Positions 34,643-42,962 of a stretch of DNA of 47,525 nt are shown here, in pieces. Every line of letters begins with the position of its first letter. Positions within the stretch are counted from its first letter, which is position 1. The position numbers and the translations under genes are program-made. This DNA is from an uncultured Propionibacteriaceae bacterium (GTDB lineage: Bacteria > Actinomycetota > Actinomycetes > Propionibacteriales > Propionibacteriaceae): positions 1 to 47,525 of the forward strand of contig CALIWR010000017.1 of NCBI GenBank assembly GCA_938046585.1, read 5' to 3'. Under the pieces are notes generated by a model. That model saw only the letters and a list, made by a program, of their open reading frames with translations, was not told the DNA's origin and made no database searches.

Positions 34643-35977
34643 CTAGGCCCGGATCCGGGCCGATTCCGTACCGCGGTCGAACCGTTCGGTCCCGATCCGC
34701 CCGCTGGTCGCAACAAACCACAGCCCGAGCACCCCGTACCCGACAGCCAGGCCCACAAAGACCACCAGTGACGCCCCCTCCGGGGGCAGGATCGCGGCTG
34801 CGATCACCGCCGCCACCACCTGGGCGCCGTTGAAGATCATGTCGTACAACACGAACACCCGCCCTTTGTAGGTGTCCTCGATATGCGCCTGGACCAGGGT
34901 GTCGGTGCAGATCTTGAACGACTGCGCCACCAGCCCGAGCAGGAATGAGGCCGCCACCAGGGTCACAGGTCGCAGAATCGAGCCGGGTACGGCCTGGAAG
35001 ACCGTCGCAGCCAGGCAGAGCACCACCATCCAGCGGCGGACCCCGTGACGGGCCGCCATCGGCGGGGTCAACGCCGAAGCCAGCAAGAAACCGGCCGTGG
35101 TCGCCCCGGCCCACAAGGCCAGGTCACGGGTCGCCGCCGCGACCTGGTCGACGGCGTGAAAGTGGTTGCGGTAGATCAGGATCGTCCCCACCATCGCAAT
35201 CCCCCACAGCACCCGCTGCAATCCGATCGTGACCAGCCCGATCCCGGCCGGGCGGCGATGCGCCAGGTGCCGTACGGCGGCCTGCAGCCCGACCAGTACC
35301 TCGCGGGCACTGCGGTGATGCTCGTGATCGGGACCCAGTTCGGGCCGGGCGAAGCGGCTCGCCAAAAACGAGGCGACGGCGAACCCGGTGGCGGAGACGA
35401 CGAAGCCGAGGGCGTCGGCCTGGTACGTCTGCCAGACCTGGCCGACGCTGCTGCGCAGCCCCAACACCACCGCGCCGCCGATCAGCACCCCCAGCGGCCC
35501 GACCAGCGGCATGATCGTATTCGCCGACAGGTATTCTTGTGGCTCGATGGTGTGCGGCAGCGCCGCTGAGATCGTCGCCATCACGAACCGATTCAGGCTA
35601 AGCGCGATCAGCGCCACCGCCATGATTGCCAGCTGCACCGGGCCAGATCGGTCCCCGGTCGCCACCAGGGCTGAGATCGTCAGGGCCAGCCCAACCCGAA
35701 CCAGGTCCCCGACCAGCAGGATCTGCCGGCGTGACCAGCGGTCGATGACGATGCCGACGAACGGGCCGAGGACCGAGAACGGCAGCAGGGTGATCGCTAG
35801 CACCATCGCGATCGACCAACCGTCCGGCTGCTGGTACGGCGAGAGCAACACGTACGAGGCGAGGCCCACCTGGAGGCAGCCGTCCGCGGCCTGGGTGATC
35901 ACGCGCAGCAGCAGTAGCCGCCGGAACCGAGGATGACGCCACAACCGGGTCACGCTCTGAAAGACCGGCGCCTGCAC
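34643..35977 (-). CDS. MFS transporter
   Basis: The product is 444 aa with about twelve hydrophobic segments in two halves of six, as in the major facilitator superfamily. The loop after the second helix reads VGIVIDRWSRRQILLVGD, matching motif A (G-x-x-x-D-R-x-x-R-R). It looks like the enterobactin-exporter/DHA-type subgroup often annotated MFS_3, but the substrate is not predictable. The start is GTG at 35977 (QAPVFQSVTRLWRHPRF); the open frame continues to 36175 through a duplicated copy of the neighbouring gene's end and is unlikely to be coding. It lies 71 bp downstream of the NYN gene on the same strand. The tail ends IGTERFDRGTESARIRA. Confidence 0.88.
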   Translation of the reverse strand: MQAPVFQSVTRLWRHPRFRRLLLLRVITQAADGCLQVGLASYVLLSPYQQPDGWSIAMVLAITLLPFSVLGPFVGIVIDRWSRRQILLVGDLVRVGLALTISALVATGDRSGPVQLAIMAVALIALSLNRFVMATISAALPHTIEPQEYLSANTIMPLVGPLGVLIGGAVVLGLRSSVGQVWQTYQADALGFVVSATGFAVASFLASRFARPELGPDHEHHRSAREVLVGLQAAVRHLAHRRPAGIGLVTIGLQRVLWGIAMVGTILIYRNHFHAVDQVAAATRDLALWAGATTAGFLLASALTPPMAARHGVRRWMVVLCLAATVFQAVPGSILRPVTLVAASFLLGLVAQSFKICTDTLVQAHIEDTYKGRVFVLYDMIFNGAQVVAAVIAAAILPPEGASLVVFVGLAVGYGVLGLWFVATSGRIGTERFDRGTESARIRA

Positions 35978-35987
35978 GCCACCGATG

Positions 35988-36078
35988 CTACTGGCCCGGG
36001 CGCAGGGACCGCGGGCCTCGGTTGACGCCGAAGCCGCCGCCCTAGGAACTACTGGCCCGGGCGCAGGGACCGCGGGCC
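35988..36078 (-). repeat. 30-bp direct repeat of the NYN gene's 3' end
   Basis: CTACTGGCCCGGGCGCAGGG and the following ten bases occur at 35988-36017 and 36049-36078, 61 bp apart and identical over 30 bp. The second copy is the true end and stop codon of the NYN-like gene. The first lies 10 bp upstream of the MFS start codon. Confidence 0.9.
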
Positions 36079-36429
36079 GATTACAGCCACCCCCAGGGGG
36101 CGAACCCGGGCCCGCAAGCCTCGGTCCGCCGTACCGAGCGTGACCGCGTAGCCGGCGGCGACCAGCTCCCGGCACCGGGCAACCAGCTCGTCATCGCCGC
36201 AGCCGGGGGCATGCACCACCTGGATCCCGGTGCCCGGACCGGATGCGGGCACCCCGGCCCGGGCGGCGCCCTCCAACACCACCACGATCAGGTCCCACCG
36301 TCCGCCGGGGCCGGGATCGCGCGACAGGTCGTCCACCAGCCGCCGGGCAGCGCCGGCCCGGTCGCGCCACCAGCCGTTAGGAACGGACCCGACCACATTC
36401 GCCGCATCGACCACCAGTGCCTGAAGCAT
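36049..36429 (-). CDS. NYN/PIN-like domain protein, probable ribonuclease
   Basis: The product is 126 aa. The N-terminal strand LQALVVDAANVVGSVPNGWW, the central WDLIVVVLEGAA strand, then APGCGDDELVARCRELV and VTLGTADRGLRARV give the acidic residues in the order expected for a PIN/NYN (YacP-like) nuclease fold. Such proteins cleave RNA using metal ions, but some database entries name this group NTP pyrophosphohydrolase, so the activity is not settled. It starts 3 bp after the TetR-like gene and is almost certainly co-transcribed. Its last nine codons and stop are duplicated 61 bp downstream. Confidence 0.75.
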   Translation of the reverse strand: MLQALVVDAANVVGSVPNGWWRDRAGAARRLVDDLSRDPGPGGRWDLIVVVLEGAARAGVPASGPGTGIQVVHAPGCGDDELVARCRELVAAGYAVTLGTADRGLRARVRPLGVAVIGPRSLRPGQ

Positions 36430-36432
36430 CGA

Positions 36433-37227
36433 CTATTCGGTATCCCTAGTCTGGCGGTCCACGACTGAATCGACCCACTGTGCGGTGGTGAGCCCGGTCC
36501 CATCAAGGTCCAGCGCCGACATCACCACCCCCAGGATCGCGTCGGCGGCGAAGTTCGGACCGGCATAGTCCGATGACGGCGAATGCTCATTGTCGATCCG
36601 ATGCCGCAGCACGAGACCGTCCAGGAGACACTGCAAGGCCAGGGCCAGGCTGTCCAGGGTCCAGCCCGGCCGCAATTGGACGCCCACCATCTCGAGCACC
36701 TCGGCGTACACCTGTTTCCACCGCTCGTGCTCGTCGCGGCTGAAATGCACCAGCGCCTCGTACAGGTTCGGATGGTGACTCATCATCGGCGCGATGTGCG
36801 CCAGCAGAAGACTGCGCGGGTTAGCCAGCAGCTCCCGCAGCAGTCGGGCCACAAACCGGTGCACCCGTTCGCTGGCGGGGTACCGCTCATCCAGGAGAAT
36901 CTGCCGGGCTGCGTACGCCTGCGGCGCGGACAGCCCGTGGCTGTCGCGGTATTCCAGGCAGTAGAGCACCAGATCCCGTACGAAGTCGTCGCGGGTCACC
37001 CAGCGGTTCCGGAAGGAGGTCCGGCTGACCTCGCTCTCCTCGTACGCCATCCGGATCACGTCTTCGAGCCGGAGCCAGGCCAGCGCCGCGGGGAACTTGA
37101 TTGCCCGTAGCCGAGGCGGCAACGGCACCCCTTTCTCGCTGAGGGCGGCATCCAGCAGATAGGCACCGGCCCGCAGGAATTGTTCAGCGGTCGCATCATC
37201 GCGGCGTGCAGCAGGACGTGGACTCAT
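36433..37227 (-). CDS. TetR-like transcriptional regulator
   Basis: The product is 264 aa from the ATG at 37227 (MSPRPAARRDDATAEQFL). Residues about 30-85 follow the TetR plan: AGAYLLDAAL, then LRLEDVIRMAYEESEVSRTSFRNRWVTRDDFVRDLV, where the HTH turn is followed by the aromatic-basic FRNRW recognition region. The rest is a helical ligand domain with a large hydrophobic content. It is longer than most TetR proteins. The frame is open to 37290 but the extension crosses the hairpin at 37248-37267. The downstream NYN-like nuclease gene begins 3 bp after its stop. Target and ligand are unknown. Confidence 0.7.
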   Translation of the reverse strand: MSPRPAARRDDATAEQFLRAGAYLLDAALSEKGVPLPPRLRAIKFPAALAWLRLEDVIRMAYEESEVSRTSFRNRWVTRDDFVRDLVLYCLEYRDSHGLSAPQAYAARQILLDERYPASERVHRFVARLLRELLANPRSLLLAHIAPMMSHHPNLYEALVHFSRDEHERWKQVYAEVLEMVGVQLRPGWTLDSLALALQCLLDGLVLRHRIDNEHSPSSDYAGPNFAADAILGVVMSALDLDGTGLTTAQWVDSVVDRQTRDTE

Positions 37228-37247
37228 GATCCCTATCGTGCCGATCT

Positions 37248-37267
37248 GCCCTCGCTTTGGCGAGGGC
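37248..37267. repeat. GCCCTCGC hairpin of the lysS-repeat type
   Basis: GCCCTCGC-TTTG-GCGAGGGC is a perfect 8-bp stem identical to that at 182-201 except for the loop. It sits 21 bp upstream of the TetR-like start. It could be a remnant of the same repeat family or a hairpin serving as terminator of the gene at 37344. Confidence 0.5.
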
Positions 37268-37343
37268 GGGCTCGGCTTGATCGTCGTCACCTTCGTGAAA
37301 GGCCTGCTTACGGCGAGAAGACGGGCCCGACCCTCTTCAGGCC

Positions 37344-37583
37344 TCAGCAGGCTAAGCGGAGAGAATCGACCACCGGGCGTTCAATCTGAATGATCAGGCC
37401 GGCCTGGGGGCTCCACCCGCGCCAGCGCAGCCGCCCATCCCGGGCCGGAAGACACTGGAATTCGACCGGGACGAACGCCCCCAGGGCCTCGTCCAGGCTG
37501 GCGAAACGGCCAACCAGACGCAGCGCATCCGCTTCCTGATCGACGGGCCAGGGGCGGCCGGCGTACACGACGTATCTCTTCAT
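37344..37583 (-). CDS. Small protein of unknown function
   Basis: The product is 79 aa from the ATG at 37583, which has a perfect GGAGGTGA 7 bases upstream; the GTG at 37592 overlaps that site and is rejected. The sequence (MKRYVVYAGRPWPVDQEADA, then VGRFASLDEALGAFV and LRWRGWSPQAGLIIQIERPVV) looks like a small mixed alpha/beta protein. I do not recognise the family. The SD and start signal are repeated 67 bp upstream, opening a short out-of-frame ORF. Confidence 0.6.
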   Translation of the reverse strand: MKRYVVYAGRPWPVDQEADALRLVGRFASLDEALGAFVPVEFQCLPARDGRLRWRGWSPQAGLIIQIERPVVDSLRLAC

Positions 37584-37676
37584 GACGGTCACCTCCGTCT
37601 CTTGGATCGACAGGCCAGCAAGGCCGAGAGCACCCGACAGATCTGCTCATGGACGGTCACCTCCGTTGCTGGCCTG
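37581..37676 (-). repeat. Duplicated SD/start region plus 11-bp inverted repeat
   Basis: ACGGAGGTGACCGTC followed by an ATG occurs twice on the minus strand, with the ATGs at 37583 and 37650. CAGGCCAGCAA (37611-37621) and its complement (37666-37676) flank the upstream copy. Confidence 0.75.
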
Positions 37677-37819
37677 AAGAGCATCGTTGCCGATCTTGGG
37701 CGATTTGACAAGAGCGGATGCCGTGACTGATACGGCCCCGGGAGGCCGCGGCCCAGCGGTCTCGCCGATAGACTGCGGCTGTCCCGGCTTGGGGGACGCA
37801 GAACGACGGTGGGACATGT

Positions 37820-38638
37820 ATGGCGAAGCAGATCATCCCAGCGACCCTTCGGGAGGTGATGGCCCGGCCGGATTTCCCGCGGTGGGCGCTGACCGCGGCC
37901 GCTGTCGTCGCTCTCGTTGGTGGCTTGACGGCGGCCGGCCTGCTGGGGGGTGAGCCGATCAGCCGGCACGGGGATCTGACGGAGACCTCGAGCCTGCTGG
38001 CCCCGGCCGCCCCAGCGCTGCGGATCTGGGTGGTCCTGGGGGTTCTGTTCGCCCTGTACGTGGCCTGGCAGTGGCTGCCGGTGGCGTCGGACCAGGCCCG
38101 GGCCCAGGCCAGTTGCTATCCGGCGACGGGGGCCCTGTTCCTGGCCGGGCTGTGGTTTGTGATGGCCCTGGCCGGTGGGGTCTTTCTCTGTGCCCTGCTG
38201 TCGGTGGGGCTGGTGGTCTGTCTGGCCTGGGGGCTGGCGAGGATGCGGTCGTTGCCGTCAACGTTCGGGGTTCGGCATCTCACCCAGGCCCCATTCGCGG
38301 TAGGGCTGGGTTGGGCCATGATCGTCTGCCTGAGCAGTATCGGCTCGCTGCTGGCGACGTGGGGGTCTAGGGCCTTCTGGATGAGCGCCGACGTCTGGGC
38401 GATGCTGGCCGTGATCGGGCTGCTGGGGACGGGGATGGCCCTGATCCGGTATCTGCCGGGGCGGTTGTACACCGCGCTGGGCTTGGCCTGGGGACTGCTC
38501 TGGTTGGGATATGCGCGCCTGCTGCGCAGCCCCCGTTCGATCCCGGTGGCGCTGGTGGCGGGGTTAGCGTCCGGCCTGATCGTGATCTCTGCGGTTGCGG
38601 TCTTCCTCTGGGTACGGACCCGGGCCCGTCACGGATAG
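37820..38638 (+). CDS. Integral membrane protein, unknown function
   Basis: The product is 272 aa with about eight hydrophobic segments, beginning after a short cytoplasmic helix (MAKQIIPATLREVMARPDFP). Examples are ALTAAAVVALVGGLTAAGLL, IWVVLGVLFALYVAWQWL, FAVGLGWAMIVCLSSIGSLL and VALVAGLASGLIVISAVAVF. Its tryptophans and glycines at helix ends are reminiscent of TspO-like or small sensor proteins, but no family motif is secure, so I name no function. GGTGGGA upstream of the ATG is a fair ribosome binding site. The gene stands alone and is followed by a tandem-repeat array. Confidence 0.7.
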   Translation: MAKQIIPATLREVMARPDFPRWALTAAAVVALVGGLTAAGLLGGEPISRHGDLTETSSLLAPAAPALRIWVVLGVLFALYVAWQWLPVASDQARAQASCYPATGALFLAGLWFVMALAGGVFLCALLSVGLVVCLAWGLARMRSLPSTFGVRHLTQAPFAVGLGWAMIVCLSSIGSLLATWGSRAFWMSADVWAMLAVIGLLGTGMALIRYLPGRLYTALGLAWGLLWLGYARLLRSPRSIPVALVAGLASGLIVISAVAVFLWVRTRARHG

Positions 38639-38655
38639 TTCCTACCTGGACGCGT

Positions 38656-39060
38656 CCACCGAACAATCACAGACACACCCAATCCCGAACACACCAACGG
38701 GCACACCAACCAAAACCAAGGCCGAGCAGCAACGCTCCTAAGGGTTATGCCCGCTCCTGTGCACCGCACATCACACGAACAACCCCCACCCATCCGCAGC
38801 CACCGAACAATCACAGACACGACCGATCCCGAACACACCAACGGGCACACCAACCAAAACCAAGGCCGAACAGTGATGCCCCTGAAGGTTATGCCCGCTC
38901 CTGTGCACCGCAGATCACACAGACACCCCCACCTACCCGCAGCCACCGAACAATCACAGACACGACCGATCCCGAACACACCAGCGGGCACACCTACCAA
39001 AACCAAGGCCGAGCAGCAACGCCCCTGAAGGTTATGCCCGCTCCTGTGCACCGCAGATCA
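38656..39060. repeat. Tandem array, 144-bp unit, about 2.8 copies
   Basis: Units begin with CCACCGAACAATCACAGACA at 38656, 38800 and 38943, so the spacings are 144 and 143 bp. Each unit includes GAACACACCA.CGGGCACACC, an A/C-rich middle and GGTTATGCCCGCTCCTGTGC. Copies differ by scattered substitutions. Minus-strand frames show a repeated peptide only because 144 is a multiple of 3; the 143-bp step breaks the frame, which argues against coding. Confidence 0.9.
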
Positions 39061-39108
39061 CAACGAAGAGGACCAGAGTCGACGACCCCAGCCAGGAGCT
39101 CAAACACA

Positions 39109-39144
39109 CCAACGGGCGGTACCCCGAAGGGAACCGCCCGTTGG
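39109..39144 (-). terminator. Terminator-like hairpin after the DUF1501 gene
   Basis: CCAACGGGCGGT (39109-39120) pairs with ACCGCCCGTTGG (39133-39144) in a perfect 12-bp stem with a 12-nt loop. It lies 83 bp past the stop of the minus-strand gene. Confidence 0.7.
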
Positions 39145-39226
39145 CGTTGGGCGGGACAACTGCCCGCCCGGGTGCCCGCGCTGGTACGTCGTGGGGGGGT
39201 GCGAAGCCCAGTGCGCGCAGCTCTGG

Positions 39227-40585
39227 TCAGGCCATGGCGCCTACCGCTGTTGGTTTCCATCCTGGGAAGACCGGCGCTATCTCGGCCTCAGACAGACCGA
39301 AACGTTTCATGCAGACCTCGGCCAGCAGGTCGCGGTAGTCGTTGGTACCCGGCACGTCGCCCTGGTCGAGGGTGGCCAGGCCTTCCCAGCGGCCCTTGAG
39401 ACCACCCTTGACGCCGGCGCCCATCACCATGGCGACCCCGCCGTGGCCGTGGTCGGTACCGCCTGAGGCGTTCTGCTCCACCCGGCGTCCGAATTCGCTC
39501 ATCACCAGGACCGTGGTGGTGTCCGTCGCCGGACCGAGGTCCTTGAGGAAGGTCGCCAGCCCTTCGGCCAGCCCTTGGGTCAGCTTCATGAAGTCGCCCT
39601 CGGTGGCCGTACCCATCTGGGTGTGCATGTCCCAGCCGCCCAGGTCGACGGTCGCCACCCGAACCCCCTGCCCGGTCCGGATCAGCGATGCAAGCGCCGC
39701 CAATGACTGGCCCCACGCATTGTCGGCATAGCCGCGGGCCTTCGGCTCGGCCTCTGACGCTGCCAGCCGCCCGGTGACATCGCTGGCGGCCAGCGCCACC
39801 AACGCCACCCGCGACAGCGGATGGTCAAGCCCGGTGTACAGCTTCTCTAGGGCCTTACGGGTGGGCCCAGCCAGTTGCTCGTTGCCCTCGATGGCGAATT
39901 TCTTCAGGCTGCGCATCATCACCGGCGAGTTGTCACCCAGCATCGAGCGCGGCGCGGCCGTACCACCACCGATCGCCCGGAACGTGGTCCCCGGGCCGAG
40001 TACGGTCAGCAGCCGGTCCAGCCAGCCAGCCTGGCCGCCAACGTTCGAAGCGCCGCCGCGTTCCAGGCAGTCTTGGGCCTGGAAATGGCTCCGGGTCAGG
40101 TTCGGGGTCGAGATCCCGGGTACCGCGGCCAGCCGGCCGGCCTCCACTAGCGGTTTGAGTGCTGCCAGGGACGGGTGGAGGCCGAAGCCGCGGTCGAAGC
40201 CGATCAGCGAGCCCTGCCGGATCGCGACGGTCGGGCGGGCCTTGAGCAGGGTCTGATCCTCGACCGGGACGACCATCGACAGGCCGTCCATCCCGCCGCG
40301 CAGGAAGACCACGACCAGGGTCCCGGTCGACAGGCCGGCGCCGTACGCGACCCGGGTGGTTACCAGCTGGGAGCCGATCGCCGCGACCCCAACTCCCATG
40401 CCGCCGGCCAGCAGCCGGCGCCGCGTGAAGCCCTTCGACCAGAGCTGGTCACGTTCGTCCGCCTGCTGCTGCTGGACTTCGGCCATGGCGCGAAGCCCGG
40501 CGTCTACGGTGGTCGGGCCCAGGCGTTGCCAGTCCGGGCAGTCGGGGTGAAGCGAGGTAATCGGGCTGTACCCGGTGGTGTTCAT
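39227..40585 (-). CDS. DUF1501 protein with Tat-type signal
   Basis: The product is 452 aa from the ATG at 40585. The N-terminus has a long leader, then KGFTRRRLLAGGMGVGVAAI, a twin-arginine signal followed by a hydrophobic stretch, so export in folded form is likely. The rest follows the DUF1501 family (alkaline-phosphatase-like fold): LVVVFLRGGMDGLSMVVP near the start, then QDCLERGG, RTGQGVRVATVDLGGWDMHT, VLVMSEFGRRVEQNASGGTD and HGHGGVAMVMGAGVKGG. It starts 17 bp after the DUF1800 gene, and these two families are commonly paired in bacterial genomes. The biochemical role of the pair is unknown. Confidence 0.92.
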   Translation of the reverse strand: MNTTGYSPITSLHPDCPDWQRLGPTTVDAGLRAMAEVQQQQADERDQLWSKGFTRRRLLAGGMGVGVAAIGSQLVTTRVAYGAGLSTGTLVVVFLRGGMDGLSMVVPVEDQTLLKARPTVAIRQGSLIGFDRGFGLHPSLAALKPLVEAGRLAAVPGISTPNLTRSHFQAQDCLERGGASNVGGQAGWLDRLLTVLGPGTTFRAIGGGTAAPRSMLGDNSPVMMRSLKKFAIEGNEQLAGPTRKALEKLYTGLDHPLSRVALVALAASDVTGRLAASEAEPKARGYADNAWGQSLAALASLIRTGQGVRVATVDLGGWDMHTQMGTATEGDFMKLTQGLAEGLATFLKDLGPATDTTTVLVMSEFGRRVEQNASGGTDHGHGGVAMVMGAGVKGGLKGRWEGLATLDQGDVPGTNDYRDLLAEVCMKRFGLSEAEIAPVFPGWKPTAVGAMA

Positions 40586-40602
40586 GGTGATGTCCCTTCG
40601 GG

Positions 40603-42711
40603 TCAGCGAGCCTGGAAGTAGAGCGAGTCGAGGACCAGCGCGGCGATCTGGGAGGCCTTCCACTCCTGCCCTGTGGTGGGGGACGAGTCAGAGCCGCCGA
40701 CGAAGTCGACCAGGGCGGCCCGGCGTTCGGCGGGCAGCGTGGCGCCGAGGAGGAAGGTGCAGATCCGGTCCACCCAGGCGCCGATCGTCTCCCCGGACTT
40801 CGGCTTGAACTCCTCGGCGGCGGTCAGTGGTTTCATCCCGTCAAACCAGCCCTCGGCCAGGCCCCGGTGGGTGGACCAGCGTTGCAGCATCTGGCCGGCC
40901 GCCTCCCAGGCGGCCGCCACGTCGGGGTAGCCGTCCGGCGGAGTCCACCCCAGCGGGGCGTTGCCGGCGTCCCAACTGCGCCAGTACAGGGAAATGACCG
41001 CCTTCCGGGCGGCTGCCGGGTCGGGCAGCGGGATGTCGAGGGCGCGGGCGCTGGCCACCAGATCCTCGACCGGGCGGCGGGTCTTCTGCCCGACCGCGGC
41101 CCAGAACTCGTCGGAGGCGAACAAGGCCCGCAGCACCGGCACGATCGCGGTATCCGAGTCCAGGTAGGTCTTGGCGAGCCGGTCGACCAGTTCCTGCGGC
41201 GGTTGGTCGCAGACGAATCGGACGGCGAGTTTACGGGCCACCGTCTTGGCGGTGGCCGGCAGCGTCGCCAGGTACGTGAGATACCGGTCGCCCATGTCGA
41301 GGCCCTGGTCGGCGGCGGTGTTGGGGTCGGTGAAGCCCATCACGGTGACCTGTCCGACGTAATGCCGGTCGGGTTTGTACTGGAAGGTCTGCGGGGTGTG
41401 GTCGACGCCACGCCCGGACAGAATCCGGGCCGAGTTCACCACGTCCTGCTCGGTGTAGCCGCCGGTGACGCCGACGGTGTGCAATTCCAGTAGTTCCCGG
41501 CCGAGGTCCTCGTTGACGTGTTCCCGGGTGGACTGGTCGTTGTTGAGGTACGTCAGCATCGCCGGGTGCCGCAGCGCCGCCAGCAGCATGTCGCGGTATT
41601 TCCCGTACGCGTGTTTGCGGATCACCTGGTGGTGGTAGTCCGGGCCGCAGGCCCACAGGCTTTCGGAAGGGGTGGTGCAGTTGAGCAGGTTGGCGAAGAC
41701 GTCGACCACGATCTCGTACAGCTGCCGGCTGGAGAAGATCCAGCGGCCGAGGACCATCTGGGCAACCTCGACCTGGCGGTCCCAGGAGTACCGCGGGATC
41801 GCCCCGAGCACCTGGGAGATGGAGGTGCCTTCACGGTTGAATTGTCCGGCGATCGCGTCGCCCATGGGGTCTGGGACCTGGGTCAGCTGCCCCTCGAGCC
41901 AGGCGTCAATCCCGACTCGGTTCAGGTCGGCCCGGTCGCTGGGGCGCGGGCCGAAGGTCGCCCGGCGTAGCAGGTGTTCTTTGGCCTGCGCGTCGCTGAG
42001 TTTGCCGGCCGCGCCGAAGACGGTGGCCTTTTGTACGGCGCGGGCTGCGGCGGCGGAGGCCGCCTGGTCACGGGCCTGGGGCTGCGCCCCGGTCGCTGGG
42101 GCCGCGGTCGTCAAGGTTGCGCTCGCCGGGGCCGGGGTCGACGAGACCGGGGTTGACGGGATCGGGCTTGCGCTGGCGGCGGCCGACGAGGTGGCCGCGG
42201 TGGCGCTGGCAGCCGTGGCCACGGTACGGGCGGCAGCCTGGGCGGTGGAGGACGCCTTGCCGGCGGTGGTGGCCGCGCTGCTGGCAGCAGCGGTACCCGT
42301 ACCGGCAGCGGGGGCTGCAGGTGCGGTACTGGCCGCAGCGGCCCGGTATTCGAGCGGTTGCGGGGCCTGCTGTTGGGTACGGCCGGTCAGGGCGGCGCTT
42401 TCGTCCCGGTCGGCCGCGTCGGCGCCGTCTTGGGGGCGGACCAGGCGTAGGGCGCCGGGGCTGGGCTGTGGCACCGGGGAGGCGGTACTTGACACTGGAC
42501 CGGTCGCGGCTGAGGTCGAGCCCGGCAGGGTCGGGCCGGTCGTACCGGAACCGGTCGGCCCGCCGCTGGTCCGTACCGGTGGGGCCCCGGCGCCCGACGA
42601 CTGCGACGAGCAGGCGGCGAGGCCGACGGTGGCGGCGCCCACGGTCACGGCGGCTCGGAATAGGCCCCGGCGTGATCCGGGCCTGGACTCAACTTCTGGA
42701 GACTCAGTCAC
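40603..42711 (-). CDS. DUF1800 protein with Tat/lipoprotein-type signal
   Basis: The product is 702 aa from a GTG at 42711, which has AGGAG 6 nt upstream; an in-frame ATG at 42762 is less likely. The N-terminus is SRRGLFRAAVTVGAATVGLA, then ACSS: a twin-arginine motif followed by a lipobox Cys. A 200-residue Ala/Pro/Thr/Ser-rich spacer follows. The DUF1800 domain begins near LSDAQAKEHLLRRATFGPRP and includes VDVFANLLNCTTPSE, HAYGKYRDMLLAALRHPAML, YLNNDQSTREHVNEDLGREL and LELHTVGVTGGYTEQDVVNS. Probably attached to the outer face of the membrane and working with the DUF1501 protein encoded 17 bp downstream. Function unknown. Confidence 0.9.
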   Translation of the reverse strand: MTESPEVESRPGSRRGLFRAAVTVGAATVGLAACSSQSSGAGAPPVRTSGGPTGSGTTGPTLPGSTSAATGPVSSTASPVPQPSPGALRLVRPQDGADAADRDESAALTGRTQQQAPQPLEYRAAAASTAPAAPAAGTGTAAASSAATTAGKASSTAQAAARTVATAASATAATSSAAASASPIPSTPVSSTPAPASATLTTAAPATGAQPQARDQAASAAAARAVQKATVFGAAGKLSDAQAKEHLLRRATFGPRPSDRADLNRVGIDAWLEGQLTQVPDPMGDAIAGQFNREGTSISQVLGAIPRYSWDRQVEVAQMVLGRWIFSSRQLYEIVVDVFANLLNCTTPSESLWACGPDYHHQVIRKHAYGKYRDMLLAALRHPAMLTYLNNDQSTREHVNEDLGRELLELHTVGVTGGYTEQDVVNSARILSGRGVDHTPQTFQYKPDRHYVGQVTVMGFTDPNTAADQGLDMGDRYLTYLATLPATAKTVARKLAVRFVCDQPPQELVDRLAKTYLDSDTAIVPVLRALFASDEFWAAVGQKTRRPVEDLVASARALDIPLPDPAAARKAVISLYWRSWDAGNAPLGWTPPDGYPDVAAAWEAAGQMLQRWSTHRGLAEGWFDGMKPLTAAEEFKPKSGETIGAWVDRICTFLLGATLPAERRAALVDFVGGSDSSPTTGQEWKASQIAALVLDSLYFQAR

Positions 42712-42950
42712 ACGTCGCTCCTGTGCTGGATCGAGACGCCCTCGCAGCGGGTCCGGGTTCATCCCACGTGCATCGTGGGGGCCTGCATGAACACCGGACC
42801 CGAGATCGAGGCGAACTCTGGATGTCTGCCTTGGGGGTATGTCTGAGACCGATTCTTACAGATTCTCAGGCTTTTCTCAAGCGGGCTTGGCCAAGCTGCG
42901 ACACGCCACGACTGTCTGCCGGGCTCTCAAGGATTCGGTAGATATCTGGA

Positions 42951-42956
42951 TACGGT
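42951..42956 (+). promoter_or_regulatory. -10 box of the AAA ATPase gene, leaderless geometry
   Basis: TACGGT ends 6 nt before the GTG at 42963; no SD sequence is present. The preceding 200 bp is shared with the divergent DUF1800 gene. Confidence 0.35.
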
Positions 42957-42962
42957 CACAGC

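Larger units (their letters stand above)
38639..39226. other. 588-bp intergenic region filled by a tandem array and a terminator
   Basis: Most of the region is the 144-bp array (38656-39060). The terminator for the DUF1501 gene is at 39109-39144. The remaining bases hold nothing recognisable. Confidence 0.7.

Noticed and set aside
34643..36175. N-terminal extension of the MFS protein to 36175
   Set aside because: It reads through the NYN gene and a duplicated copy of its end, and gives a Pro/Gly/Arg-rich non-membrane leader.
37381..37650. 89-aa minus-strand frame overlapping the 79-aa gene
   Set aside because: It is Arg/Pro/Gly-rich shadow sequence opened by the duplicated start signal; the other frame has normal composition and a perfect SD.
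38629..39051. Minus-strand 140-aa repeat-protein frame over the tandem array
   Set aside because: The repeated peptide follows from a 144-bp unit; the 143-bp step shifts the third copy out of frame and there is no SD or signal.
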